Of a DNA stretch of 64,000 bases, positions 45,753 to 54,981 are shown piece by piece. Both the position numbers and the translations under genes were made by a program. Positions within the stretch are counted from its first letter, which is position 1. Each line of letters begins with the position of its first letter. Source of the stretch: Chitinophagaceae bacterium. GTDB lineage: Bacteria > Bacteroidota > Bacteroidia > Chitinophagales > Chitinophagaceae. The notes beneath the pieces are model-generated. The model was not told where the DNA came from. It made no database searches and saw nothing but the letters and a program-made list of their open reading frames with translations. Location: assembly GCA_016706055.1 (NCBI GenBank), contig JADJKL010000008.1, forward strand, positions 1-64,000. The letters run 5' to 3'.

Positions 45753-46727
45753 GTGAAGAGGTTTCTTTTTTCCATACTCATTTTATTGTTGGCTAATGCT
45801 GATAGTATTGCACAAACTCCGGCAGACTCACTTATAGTTTCCAATGTGGATTCAACTGTCAAAACCGATTCTGTACTTCAAATCGATTCAATAAGCACAG
45901 GGCTACTAACAGATTCTGTTTCCAGAAGACAGATAATAGATAGCACTTGGTTAGTCCAGCCGGTTCCAGTTTCTTCCCCGGCTTTCAGCTGGCAAGTTTT
46001 AAAAAGAAGTCCTTATTTTGATTTCAAATCAAAACCGATTGCTAAGGAAGGGTCGTCAATAAAAATATTTAGAGGGAACGAATTTATTTTCTACCTGCTC
46101 ATATTTTTATTGATTGTCTTTGCAGTTCTTCGTCAGTTGTTTCCAAAATATTTTAATGATTTGTTTCGGGTTTTTTTTAGAACTACATTGAATCAAACGC
46201 AAATCAGAGAGCAGTTAATGCAAACTCCTCTGCCATCATTAATGCTGAATGGGTTTTTTGTAGTCAGCGGCGGCTTATACATTACTTTTTTGTTAGAATA
46301 CTTTAAAATCAATCCAGTTGATAATTTCTGGCTTATGTTTTTTTATAGCTGCCTTGGTTTATCAATAGCTTATATGGTTAAATTTCTGGGTTTAAAAATA
46401 GCTGGTTGGGTTTTGGGTATCAAAGAGGCAACTGATTCATATATTTTCATTGTTTTTATTATTAACAAAATGATTGGGGTTTTGCTACTGCCATTTTTGA
46501 TTATGTTGGCATTTAGCGAAGGAAGAATTTATTCTGTCAGCCTTACAATCTCCTGGTGCCTGCTTATAGCGATCTATTTATACAGGTTTATACTTACCTA
46601 TTCTGTTATTCGTAACCAGATAAAGGTCAACCCATTTCATTTCTTTTTATACTTCTGTGCATTTGAAATTGCGCCTCTATTATTGGTTTACAGGGGTTTG
46701 TTGGTATTTTTCGATGTAACTGCTTAA
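45753..46727 (+). CDS. DUF4271 membrane protein
   Basis: 324 residues from GTG 45753. After a signal-like first helix and a Ser/Thr/Asp-rich region, five or six membrane segments follow (EFIFYLLIFLLIVFAVLRQLFPKYF; GFFVVSGGLYITFLLEYF; IYLYRFILTYSVIR; FHFFLYFCAFEIAPLLLVYRGL). The EIAPL motif is conserved in DUF4271. This family is found beside hemD in many Bacteroidota, as here. Its role is not known. Confidence 0.75.
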   Translation: MKRFLFSILILLLANADSIAQTPADSLIVSNVDSTVKTDSVLQIDSISTGLLTDSVSRRQIIDSTWLVQPVPVSSPAFSWQVLKRSPYFDFKSKPIAKEGSSIKIFRGNEFIFYLLIFLLIVFAVLRQLFPKYFNDLFRVFFRTTLNQTQIREQLMQTPLPSLMLNGFFVVSGGLYITFLLEYFKINPVDNFWLMFFYSCLGLSIAYMVKFLGLKIAGWVLGIKEATDSYIFIVFIINKMIGVLLLPFLIMLAFSEGRIYSVSLTISWCLLIAIYLYRFILTYSVIRNQIKVNPFHFFLYFCAFEIAPLLLVYRGLLVFFDVTA

Positions 46728-46731
46728 CTTT
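46700..46731 (+). promoter_or_regulatory. Promoter for hemD inside the upstream gene
   Basis: TTG 46700-46702 and TAACTTTG 46724-46731, spaced 21 nt, fit the Bacteroidota consensus. The -7 box overlaps the end of the DUF4271 gene, whose stop is at 46727, so hemD may be transcribed on its own as well as by read-through. Confidence 0.5.
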
Positions 46732-46757
46732 GCACTTTAAATTTTGAGGGAATACTA

Positions 46758-47558
46758 ATGACTAAAAACGGAGCATCAAAGACCGATTTACAAGCCATGG
46801 CAATTCAAAAAATCCTGATTACCCAACCCAAGCCAGAAAGTGACAAGTCCCCGTACTTTGAGCTTTCTAAAAAATTTGATTTAGAGCTTGATTTTCATCC
46901 ATTTATAAGGTTGGAAGGTATTCATGCAAGGGATTTTCGCAAGCAAAAAATCGACATTCAAAATTATACGGCGGTAATATTCACCAGCCGAAATGCTATT
47001 GATCATTTTTTTCGGGTATGCGAAGAAATGAAAATCAGTGTTTCGCAGGACACTAAGTACTTCTGTATAACCGAAGCGGTAGCACTTTATCTCCAAAAAT
47101 TCATTCTTTACCGAAAAAGAAAGGTTTTTTACGGAGCAGATAGCACCAACAAAAGTTTGTTCGAAGTATTTACCAAGCATAAGGCAAATGAAAAGTTTCT
47201 GTATGTATGTTCCGAGAATCAGCAGGATAACGAAATAGTAAACTGGTTAAAGACAAATGAATGTGAATTTACACTTGCATTCATGTACCGCAGCGTAAGC
47301 AGCGATGTGAAAGAAATCCTTTCTCAAAAACACTATGACATGATTTGTTTCTTTACTCCAAGCGGAATAAAGAGTTTGTATGATAATGTACCAAAGTTTA
47401 AGCAGAATGGAATGGCAATTGGAGTGTTTGGAAGCAACACGACAAGAGCTGCAGAAGATGCTGGATTAAAACTCGACATAAAGGCGCCTCAGCCGAATAT
47501 GCCAAGTATGGTTGCTGCTCTTGATGTTTTTCTTTCTGGTATAACAAAGACTAAATAA
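46758..47558 (+). CDS. hemD: Uroporphyrinogen-III synthase
   Basis: 266 residues, with AIQKILITQPKPESDKSPYFELSKKF at the start, YTAVIFTSRNAIDHFFRVCEE (the conserved SxNaV-like region), then YDMICFFTPSGIKSLYDNVP and a C-terminal MPSMVAALDVFL. It closes the linear tetrapyrrole hydroxymethylbilane to uroporphyrinogen III. Either ATG 46758 or ATG 46797 could be the start; the conserved part begins at the second. Confidence 0.85.
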   Translation: MTKNGASKTDLQAMAIQKILITQPKPESDKSPYFELSKKFDLELDFHPFIRLEGIHARDFRKQKIDIQNYTAVIFTSRNAIDHFFRVCEEMKISVSQDTKYFCITEAVALYLQKFILYRKRKVFYGADSTNKSLFEVFTKHKANEKFLYVCSENQQDNEIVNWLKTNECEFTLAFMYRSVSSDVKEILSQKHYDMICFFTPSGIKSLYDNVPKFKQNGMAIGVFGSNTTRAAEDAGLKLDIKAPQPNMPSMVAALDVFLSGITKTK

Positions 47559-47579
47559 TCGAATAAAAAACTAATTAGA

Positions 47580-47607
47580 AAGGCATCATTTTGGTGCCTT
47601 TTTTTAT
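47580..47607 (+). terminator. Terminator after hemD
   Basis: AAGGCA (47580-47585) pairs with TGCCTT (47595-47600), extended by wobble pairs, followed by a run of T. It lies 22 nt after the hemD stop. Confidence 0.7.
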
Positions 47608-47647
47608 TCCTGAAACTTTATCCATCAATTTTAGTATCTTATCAGTA

Positions 47648-49702
47648 ATGAAAAAATTTACCAATAAACTTATTGATGAAACAAGCCCTTACTTATTGCA
47701 GCATGCACATAATCCAGTAAACTGGTATCCTTGGAGTGAGGAGACTTTGCAAAGAGCAAAAGATGAAAACAAACCTATTCTTGTTAGTATCGGATATTCT
47801 GCCTGTCATTGGTGTCATGTAATGGAAAGAGAAAGCTTTGAAGATGAGGCCACGGCCAAACTAATGAATGAAAAGTTTATCAATATAAAAATAGATCGGG
47901 AAGAAAGACCAGATCTGGATCATATTTACATGGATGCAGTGCAGGCAATGACAGGGAGTGGAGGTTGGCCATTAAATGTATTTCTTACACCTGATGCAAA
48001 ACCTTTTTATGGTGGAACTTATTTTCCACCGCAAAGAGCTTATAACCGTCCGTCATGGCAAGAAACTTTGCTTAGCGTAAGTCAGGCTTTTAAAGAAAGA
48101 AGGCATGAAATTGATGCACAATCAGAAAACCTTACAGAGCATTTATTAAAATCAAACAGTTTTGGTTTTCAAAAAGAGGATAATGCATTTACAAAAGAGA
48201 ATTGTAGCGAAGCGTTTCAAAATATTATGAAGAATGCGGATAAAGAATGGGGTGGATTTGGTAAGGCTCCAAAATTTCCACAGACTTATTCCATTCAATT
48301 TCTACTACGGTATCATCACATTACGAAAAATGAAGAAGCATTGGCACAAGCTTTAGTCTCTATTGATAAAATGATTGAAGGAGGAATTTATGATCAGATA
48401 GGAGGCGGCTTTGCTCGTTATTCTACTGATACGGAATGGCTGGCTCCTCATTTTGAAAAAATGCTTTATGATAATGCGCAGCTTGTGTCTGTGCTTAGCG
48501 AAGCTTTTCAATTAACCAGAAAAGAAAGATATAAAGAAGTGATTGAAGAAACGATGGAGTTTATTCAAAGAGAGTTATTTCCACAAAAACAAAAAGGTTT
48601 TTATGCTGCACTGGATGCAGATAGCGAAGGAGTGGAAGGGAAATTTTATGTATGGAGTTTAGAAGAAGTAAAGAAAATCTTAGGTGAAGATGCTGAGTTG
48701 TATTGTGCTTATTATGATGTTTCTGAAACTGGCAATTGGGAGCATACAAATATTCTTCGGGTAAAAAAAACCGTTGAAGGGTTTGCTGCTGAAAGGGACA
48801 TCGCAGTCGATGAGTTAAAAAAAATCCTAATCAACGGCAATAAAAAACTATTACAAGAAAGAAGTAACAGAATTCGACCCTTGCTTGATGATAAAATTAT
48901 TTTGGGATGGAATGCCTTGATGAATACTGCTTGCAGCAAAGCATATAGTGCTACAGGAAAAGAAGAGTACAGAAAATTGGCAATTAATAATATGAACTTT
49001 TTGTTGTCAAACCTTAAGGGGAAAGATGCCAATGCATATCATCACACATTTAAAGAAGGTAAAGCAAAGTTTCCAGCCTTCTTAGATGATTATGCATTTT
49101 TAATTGAAGCCTTAATATACTTACAGGAAATTACAGCAGATAAACAGTGGATTGAAAAAGCAAAGTCGATAACCGATTATGTTATTCAAAACTTTATTGA
49201 AGTAGATACTGGTTTCTTTTTTTATACACCTGCCGGTCAGCAGGATATAATTGTCAGAAAAAAAGAAGTGTATGATAGTGCTGTTCCATCTGGTAATTCA
49301 GTAATGGCATATAACCTTTGGAAGCTATCGCTGTTATTTGATAAAAAGGAATGGGGCGAGCAATCTTTGCAAATGACTTCATCATTAAGTAATGCAATCA
49401 GTAAGTATCCCGTTTCGTTTGCTAATTGGGCAAGCTTATTATTAGAAATAACTGAAGGAACACAGGAAATAGCAATTGTTGGTGCTGGGGCATCGGTCGT
49501 TTTAAAAGAATTATTGGAGGAATATATTCCTCATCGAGTAATAATGGCTACAGAAAAAAAAGAATCCGGTTATCCTTTATTGGCAGACAAACAAGTGTTA
49601 GAGAAAACATCCATTTTTTTGTGTCGTAATTACACTTGCCTAAAACCAGTATTTTCCGTAAATGAGCTTATGTTACTGATAAACAAGGCTCAAAAGCAGT
49701 AA
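47648..49702 (+). CDS. Thioredoxin-domain protein, YyaL/SSP411 family (DUF255)
   Basis: 684 residues from ATG 47648; the open frame reaches back to 47591 but those residues precede the conserved MKKFTNKLIDETSPYLLQHA. An N-terminal thioredoxin domain has Cys53 and Cys56 in SACHWCHVMERESFED, and GGWPLNVFLTPDAKPFYGGTYFP. An (alpha/alpha)6 barrel-like domain of the N-acylglucosamine epimerase type follows (EKMLYDNAQL, FYAALDADSEGVEGKFYVW, VPSGNSVMAYNLWKL). Its biochemical role is unsettled. Confidence 0.88.
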   Translation: MKKFTNKLIDETSPYLLQHAHNPVNWYPWSEETLQRAKDENKPILVSIGYSACHWCHVMERESFEDEATAKLMNEKFINIKIDREERPDLDHIYMDAVQAMTGSGGWPLNVFLTPDAKPFYGGTYFPPQRAYNRPSWQETLLSVSQAFKERRHEIDAQSENLTEHLLKSNSFGFQKEDNAFTKENCSEAFQNIMKNADKEWGGFGKAPKFPQTYSIQFLLRYHHITKNEEALAQALVSIDKMIEGGIYDQIGGGFARYSTDTEWLAPHFEKMLYDNAQLVSVLSEAFQLTRKERYKEVIEETMEFIQRELFPQKQKGFYAALDADSEGVEGKFYVWSLEEVKKILGEDAELYCAYYDVSETGNWEHTNILRVKKTVEGFAAERDIAVDELKKILINGNKKLLQERSNRIRPLLDDKIILGWNALMNTACSKAYSATGKEEYRKLAINNMNFLLSNLKGKDANAYHHTFKEGKAKFPAFLDDYAFLIEALIYLQEITADKQWIEKAKSITDYVIQNFIEVDTGFFFYTPAGQQDIIVRKKEVYDSAVPSGNSVMAYNLWKLSLLFDKKEWGEQSLQMTSSLSNAISKYPVSFANWASLLLEITEGTQEIAIVGAGASVVLKELLEEYIPHRVIMATEKKESGYPLLADKQVLEKTSIFLCRNYTCLKPVFSVNELMLLINKAQKQ

Positions 49703-49797
49703 TTAATTTTAAGTTAATACAATAAAACAAACATGTACACCGTTTGAAAATTTACCTCGTATAAGTCACTTTTAAATTAAAAAAATAAACTTTAACG

Positions 49798-49831
49798 TTG
49801 TGTCAAGAAATAGTTCAAAACATTATATTTG
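49798..49831 (+). promoter_or_regulatory. Promoter of the gldKLMN operon
   Basis: TTG 49798-49800 and TATATTTG 49824-49831, spaced 23 nt, fit the Bacteroidota consensus. The gldK ATG at 49851 follows 19 nt downstream. Confidence 0.55.
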
Positions 49832-49850
49832 CCCAATACCCCTTAAGTGT

Positions 49851-51170
49851 ATGAAAATGAAAAACCTTTACTACTCCCTGTTTGCGGCTGCCTGCATGTT
49901 AATGTTGGCTAGTTGTGGCATCTTGGGAAAGAAAAACGGAAAAGGCAAAGGCGGAAGCCTGCCTAACGATGGAATGGTGCATGGTGTTGATCCTGGTGGT
50001 AAATACAGCCTTCCCCGGCCTCCGGGCATGGTGTATGTGCCGCAGGGTACTTTCCATATGGGTCCTAGTGATGAGGATCCAGCTTATGCATTTAGTGCAA
50101 GAAATCGTTCCGTATCTATAAGTGGCTTCTGGATGGATGCCACTGAAATTACCAACAATGAGTATCGTCAGTTCGTTCAATGGGTTCGTGACTCTGTAGT
50201 AGCCCGTAAATTGGGTTATGTAAAAGCAGGTGCCGATGGTAACGAATATGTTGACTGGGCTAAAATGAAAACCATGAAATGGAATGATCCAAAAGTAATG
50301 GAACAGCTTAGCAGCACAGATGTCATCCTTCCTCCAGATGACAGAATTTTTGGTAAAAAAGAAATAGACCCTACTAAAATTGCATTTCACTCAGAAGTAT
50401 TTGACCTTAAGGAAAATGCAAAAAGAGAAAATGCAGGTAAGCCTCGGTCTAAATTTATTGTAAAAAAAGACGTACAAATTTACCCCGATACATTGGCTTG
50501 GATAAGAGACTTTGCTTATTCGTACAATGAGCCAATGACAAAAAGATATTTTTCTCATCCTGCATTTGGTAACTATCCTGTTGTAGGCGTAAGCTGGAAA
50601 CAGGCAACTGCTTTTTGTGAGTGGAGAACTCATTTATTAAACTCTTTCCTTGATTCTAAGAAACGTACTCAAGAGTCCGACTTCCGTCTGCCAACAGAAG
50701 CGCAGTGGGAATATGCGGCCCGTGGCGGTCGTTCTCAATCAATGTTTCCATGGGGTAACTATTACCTGAGAAATAAAAAGGGATGCTTAATGGCAAACTT
50801 TAAACCAGGTCGTGGAAATTATCCAGAAGATGGCGGATTCTATACAGTCCGTGCCGACTCTTACTGGCCAAATGATTATGGTCTGTATTGTATGAGTGGT
50901 AACGTAGCAGAGTGGACTTCTTCTATCTATTATGAAGGCCGTAATAACTTTCAGCATGATATGAACCCTGATGTTCGCTGGAATGCAAAGGATGATGATC
51001 CTCCTCTTATGAAGCGTAAAATAATCCGTGGTGGTAGTTGGAAAGATGTTGGTTATTACCTGCAGACAGGAACCAGCACTTATGAGTATCAGGATTCAAC
51101 TAAATCTTACATTGGCTTCCGTTGTGTGATTGATTTGCCGGCAGCTCCTGCTAAAGGCCGTAAAAAATAA
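49851..51170 (+). CDS. gldK: Gliding motility / type IX secretion lipoprotein GldK (PorK)
   Basis: 439 residues from ATG 49851, with a lipoprotein signal ending LASC at Cys22. The rest is a formylglycine-enzyme-like (SUMF1) fold: GMVYVPQGTFHMGPSDEDP, GFWMDATEITNNEYRQFVQWV, PVVGVSWKQATAFCEWRT, FRLPTEAQWEYAARGG, SGNVAEWTSSIYY, and KIIRGGSWKD. GldK forms a periplasmic ring with GldN under the outer membrane in type IX secretion. The open frame extends upstream to 49800, but the lipoprotein signal fixes the start. Confidence 0.95.
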   Translation: MKMKNLYYSLFAAACMLMLASCGILGKKNGKGKGGSLPNDGMVHGVDPGGKYSLPRPPGMVYVPQGTFHMGPSDEDPAYAFSARNRSVSISGFWMDATEITNNEYRQFVQWVRDSVVARKLGYVKAGADGNEYVDWAKMKTMKWNDPKVMEQLSSTDVILPPDDRIFGKKEIDPTKIAFHSEVFDLKENAKRENAGKPRSKFIVKKDVQIYPDTLAWIRDFAYSYNEPMTKRYFSHPAFGNYPVVGVSWKQATAFCEWRTHLLNSFLDSKKRTQESDFRLPTEAQWEYAARGGRSQSMFPWGNYYLRNKKGCLMANFKPGRGNYPEDGGFYTVRADSYWPNDYGLYCMSGNVAEWTSSIYYEGRNNFQHDMNPDVRWNAKDDDPPLMKRKIIRGGSWKDVGYYLQTGTSTYEYQDSTKSYIGFRCVIDLPAAPAKGRKK

Positions 51171-51197
51171 TTTAACAGCTATTTACAATAAAATATT

Positions 51198-51225
51198 GAG
51201 AGGACAGTTATTAACCTGTCCTCTC
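51198..51225 (+). promoter_or_regulatory. Hairpin between gldK and gldL
   Basis: GAGAGGACAG (51198-51207) and CTGTCCTCTC (51216-51225) form a perfect 10-bp stem with an 8-nt loop. No immediate T run follows, so it is a weak terminator at best; it may stabilise the gldK message or lower expression downstream. Confidence 0.65.
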
Positions 51226-51279
51226 ATCTTTCACCTTTTTTATTTAATATCAATTAAAACCTTTTAAAAAAATCCAATT

Positions 51280-52053
51280 ATGGCAGCAGCTATTCCTTCC
51301 AAAATAAGTAAATGGGTAGACGTAGGCGTATCTTTTGGCGCCGCATTAGTTATCTGGGGAGCCCTCAGAAAAATCACCCATGCCGGAGACGCAGATATGT
51401 GGCTCTGGATTGGTTTAACAACCGAGGCAATTATCTTCTCAGTCTATGGTATTTTATATGCAGTTTACCCTGCTGTAAAAGATAGCTCACATGACGAAGA
51501 GCAGTTTTCTGTAGCAGGAGTAAAATCAAGAGCTGGTTTTGCCGCAATGGATAAAATGATGCTTGAAGCTGATATTACACCTGATACAATGAAAAAGTTA
51601 GGTGACGGCTTTAAACAATTAAATACAACCGTTATAGGTCTTGGCGGCATTACTGATTCGGTTGCAGCATCAAATGAGTTTGCTGCTAAAACTAAAGAAG
51701 TAACAGGAACTTTGGATAAAGTAAAAGATGCTTATACAACTGCAGCTTCATCTGTAGGTGCATTTAACACTGCTACTGAAGGTGCTAAACAATTCCACGA
51801 TCAGATTCAGGTATTGACAAAAAACTTGTCTTCTTTAAATACGATTTACGAATTAGAATTACAGGAAAGTAACAACCATTTGAAAGCATTGAACAATTTC
51901 TATGGTAAACTTTCTGAAACATCTGCTTCTATGCTTAACAGCGCTGATGATGCTAAAAAAGTACAAGAGCAGATTGGCAGTCTTGCAAACAATTTAGGCA
52001 AACTGAACGGTATTTATGGCAACATGATTACTGCAATGCAGGGTCGCAACTAA
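51280..52053 (+). CDS. gldL: Gliding motility / type IX secretion motor protein GldL (PorL)
   Basis: 257 residues. Two membrane helices lie near the N-terminus (WVDVGVSFGAALVIWGALRKI and MWLWIGLTTEAIIFSVYGILYAVYP, carrying the conserved Glu of the proton-powered motor), followed by a long cytoplasmic helical region with repeats of AxxFNxAxEG type and a terminal LGKLNGIYGNMITAMQG. GldL forms a pentamer around a GldM dimer and turns proton flow into rotation. Intact. Confidence 0.95.
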   Translation: MAAAIPSKISKWVDVGVSFGAALVIWGALRKITHAGDADMWLWIGLTTEAIIFSVYGILYAVYPAVKDSSHDEEQFSVAGVKSRAGFAAMDKMMLEADITPDTMKKLGDGFKQLNTTVIGLGGITDSVAASNEFAAKTKEVTGTLDKVKDAYTTAASSVGAFNTATEGAKQFHDQIQVLTKNLSSLNTIYELELQESNNHLKALNNFYGKLSETSASMLNSADDAKKVQEQIGSLANNLGKLNGIYGNMITAMQGRN

Positions 52054-52071
52054 AACAAACAAAATTGATAG

Positions 52072-52101
52072 TATGAAGGGAATCATTGATTCTCCTTCAT
52101 A
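52072..52101 (+). promoter_or_regulatory. Hairpin between gldL and gldM
   Basis: TATGAAGG (52072-52079) pairs with CCTTCATA (52094-52101); AATCA/TGATT extends the stem inside. No T run follows. It is the second inverted repeat between cistrons of this operon. Confidence 0.6.
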
Positions 52102-52143
52102 TAGTAAAAGCCACTATTCTAAAAAAATTAAACGTAAGAAGAC

Positions 52144-53681
52144 ATGTCATTACCTAAAGAGCCCCGGCAAAAGATGATCAATATCATGTACCTGGTGCTT
52201 ACAGCACTGTTGGCTCTGAACGTATCATCCGAAATTCTCAATGCTTTTAGAACTGTAAACAGAAGTCTTGAAAATACCAATACAACAGTTAACAGATCTA
52301 CAGAAACGATTATGAAATCGTTGAAAGAGAAAACAACCCAAGCTGCAACTGCTGAAAGAGCCGCTATCTGGCTTCCTAAGGCAGACAGTGTTGTAGCGTT
52401 TTCTAAAAATGTATATGATTATATCACCAGCCTGAAAGCCCAAATACTGGAGAAAGCTGGTGGAAGTATTTCGGATCCTACCAAAGAGTTCAAAGAAGAT
52501 AATCTTGATATTGTTACAAAAATGATGGTACAAGGTGGAGAAGGGAAGAAGTTATTAAAAATGCTTGGAGACTATAAAGCTAATGTATTGGGAATTAATC
52601 CTGATATAAAAGCTGAATTCGAAAATTCATTGCAAATTGATTTATCTAATCCTCCAGGCCGCGATGGCAAAACAAAGGATTGGGATATTTCTTATTTCCA
52701 TATGGTGCCAACTGTTGCAGGTCTTACTATCCTAAGTAAGTTTCAAAATGACATCAAAACTGCTGAAAACAAGGTAGTTGCGTTTTGTCATAACAAAGTT
52801 GGAACGGTAGAAGTAGTATTCGACTCGTATGCTGCAATTGTAGGTCAAAATTCAAATTATTTAATGCCTGGCCAAAAGCTTGAAATAAAAGCTGGTGTTG
52901 GAGCGTTTAGTAAAGCAGCAAAGCCTACTATTTCAATAGGTGGAGCAGTTGTTCCGCTTGGAGAAGAAGGATTTGCTTTAAAAGAATTTGATGCTGGTGG
53001 AATTGGATCACATAGTGTTCCGGTTACTATCACATATTTTAATCAAACTACTGGTAAAGAAGAGAAGAAAGAAGTTAAAGTTGATTATGATTTGGCTCTG
53101 CCAACGCTTCAATTGCACTTGACAAAATGAATGTTCTTTATATAGGTGTTAATAACCCGGTTACTATAGCTGCAAGTGGTGGTGGAGATGATAAAGTAAA
53201 CGTAAGTATCAGCGGTGGTGCAGGAAGTATCAGCAAAGTTGGAGCTGGAAAATACATTGTAAAAGTAGGTCAACAATCTGATGATTGTAAGATTACAGTT
53301 TCTGTGGATGGCAAAGTAGCTGGTGTATCACAATTCAGAGTTCGTCAGATTCCCGGAGCTCAGGCAACTGTTGGTGGAGCAATAAGCGGCGACAATGTAC
53401 CCGCAGCCACTTTCAGAGCACAAGGTGGTGTGGCAGCATGGATTAAAGATTTTCCATTCGATCTGAAATATACTGTTACGCAGTTTACATTCAGTACCGA
53501 CACAGATGGTGGAGACATAGCAGAAACTACTTGTACTGGTAATGCCTTTAGCCCAAGAGCTATGCAAATTATCAGAACCCAGGTAAAAGCAGGTAAAACA
53601 GTTTATATCGATAATATCAGAGTACAGGGAGAAGATGGCAGAAATGTAAAAGTTCCGTCTTTGGTGTATTATATCAAGTAA
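52144..53681 (+). CDS. gldM: Gliding motility / type IX secretion protein GldM (PorM), one frameshift
   Basis: The N-terminus SLPKEPRQKMINIMYLVLTALLALNVSSEIL is the single membrane helix that sits in the GldL ring, followed by periplasmic domains D1-D4. The frame ends at 53130 (ALPTLQLHLTK). One base is missing near 53101: the family reading is ALPNASIALDKMNVLYIGVNNPVTI, which continues in the next frame to 53681, where YIDNIRVQGEDGRNVKVPSLVYYIK closes the protein. About 512 residues, the normal length. It carries torque across the periplasm to the GldK-GldN ring. Confidence 0.93.
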
Positions 53682-53696
53682 ATACAATTATTACTT

Positions 53697-54716
53697 ATGA
53701 AAAAATTTATTGTAAAAGCAGGTTTATGTATGTTGATTGTGTCTGCAATAACTATCAATGCTGATGCACAACGTACAAAGAGGAGAACGGGTAACAACCC
53801 TACGAATCCAACTAACCCGACTAATCCCGGTGAGGAAGTGACAAATAATAACAATAATGCACCTGCTTATAATCCAAATGTCAGCATTCCTATTACGTAT
53901 GACACAACGGGAGGAAACACAGTTGCCAAGCCGTCATTGAGAAATGATAATGCTTTTGATAAAGGTAACTTAATGGGTCGAACACCATTGCCATATGAGC
54001 ATTTACGTTGGGATGATGCATTATTTGCAGAAAAGGTATGGAGAGAGTTGGATCTTAGAGAAAAAATGAACCAGACTTTCCGCTATCAGGCAGAAGATGA
54101 TAATGGCAGCCAGATATTTTTGAACATGCTTTTGAAAGCTGTTGAATCCGGAGAGGTTACAGCTTGGACAGATGACAGGTTTACAACGCCGCTTTCGTTA
54201 GATGAACTTGCTATGAAAACTGCCGGCGGTTTTGATACGGTTGATAGAGTAGCGATTGATGATCCTTCAAAAATTGAAGCAAGAGTTGTCACCAGAAAAG
54301 TATTTGATCCAAACTCAGTTGTTAAGCTAAGAATAAAGGAAGAATGGGTGTTTGACAGAGAATCCAGCAGAATGTTCTGTAGAATTTTAGGGATTTGCCC
54401 TGTTGAAACAAAGTATAGCGAAAACGGACAGGAAAGAGGAAGTAGCCCGATGTTCTGGATTTATTATCCTGATTTAAGACCTACTTTGGCTAAGTATGAA
54501 GTTTACAATCCAAAGAATATGGGACAGAGTAGAATGACATGGGAAGAGCTATTTGAAAGCCGTATGTTTAGCAGCTATATTCTTAAATCAACAATGGATA
54601 ATGCATCTAACAAGAATATACGTCAATACATTACAGATCCGATACTTCGCTTACTTGAAGGTGATAATATTAAAGAGAAAATATTCAATTTCGAGCAGGA
54701 TCTCTGGTCGTATTAA
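53697..54716 (+). CDS. gldN: Gliding motility / type IX secretion protein GldN (PorN)
   Basis: 339 residues with a signal peptide (GLCMLIVSAITINADA) and a short NPT repeat region (NNPTNPTNPTNPGEEV) before the conserved domain RTPLPYEHLRWDDALFAEKVWRELDLREKMN, IKEEWVFDRESSRMFCRILGI and RMTWEELFESRMFSSYI. It is the partner of GldK in the periplasmic ring. The gap to gldM is 15 nt, and the operon ends at the hairpin that follows. Confidence 0.95.
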   Translation: MKKFIVKAGLCMLIVSAITINADAQRTKRRTGNNPTNPTNPTNPGEEVTNNNNNAPAYNPNVSIPITYDTTGGNTVAKPSLRNDNAFDKGNLMGRTPLPYEHLRWDDALFAEKVWRELDLREKMNQTFRYQAEDDNGSQIFLNMLLKAVESGEVTAWTDDRFTTPLSLDELAMKTAGGFDTVDRVAIDDPSKIEARVVTRKVFDPNSVVKLRIKEEWVFDRESSRMFCRILGICPVETKYSENGQERGSSPMFWIYYPDLRPTLAKYEVYNPKNMGQSRMTWEELFESRMFSSYILKSTMDNASNKNIRQYITDPILRLLEGDNIKEKIFNFEQDLWSY

Positions 54717-54745
54717 CAAAACATAGTAATTCTACGATATTAGTA

Positions 54746-54772
54746 AAAGCTCATTTAAACCGAGCTTTTTTT
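54746..54772 (+). terminator. Terminator of the gldKLMN operon
   Basis: AAAGCTC (54746-54752) pairs with GAGCTTT (54762-54768) over a 9-nt loop, followed by T. It begins 30 nt after the gldN stop. Confidence 0.8.
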
Positions 54773-54896
54773 ATATGCAAAAATCTTTACAAAAAACTTT
54801 TAAAAAATCTTACGAAATCGTAAAAGTCCTATAGGATAATTGGATTATTGTTGTATTTTCGTCTCGGTTTTTCATAGGATATTGGATTTTAAAAAC

Positions 54897-54930
54897 GGGG
54901 CTGGATTTCTATTCCGGCCCCATTTTTTTT
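54897..54930. terminator. Strong bidirectional hairpin between gldN and uvrC
   Basis: GGGGCTGG (54897-54904) and CCGGCCCC (54914-54921) form a GC-rich stem with a 9-nt loop, followed by T8 on the plus strand and by GTTTTT on the minus strand. It can end uvrC transcription. On the plus strand it lies 125 nt past the gldN terminator, so it may instead end a short non-coding transcript. A second palindrome, AACCACC/GGTGGTT, lies at 54931-54958. Confidence 0.75.
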
Positions 54931-54981
54931 AACCACCGAAGCTTTAGCGAAGGTGGTTTGTTATTGACAGAATGACCATCG

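Noticed and set aside
49899..50390. 163-residue minus-strand ORF opposite gldK
   Set aside because: It lies fully inside a well conserved gene and has no recognisable features; it is a mirror of gldK codon use.
52144..53681. Programmed frameshift in gldM (ATGA overlap at 53127-53130)
   Set aside because: The conserved reading changes frame before the overlap, near 53101, with no slippery site, and the same kind of shift breaks many unrelated genes.
53800..53835. Asn-Pro-Thr repeat in gldN as a phase-variable tract
   Set aside because: It is a short in-frame low-complexity linker of nine-base units; gain or loss would not shift the frame.
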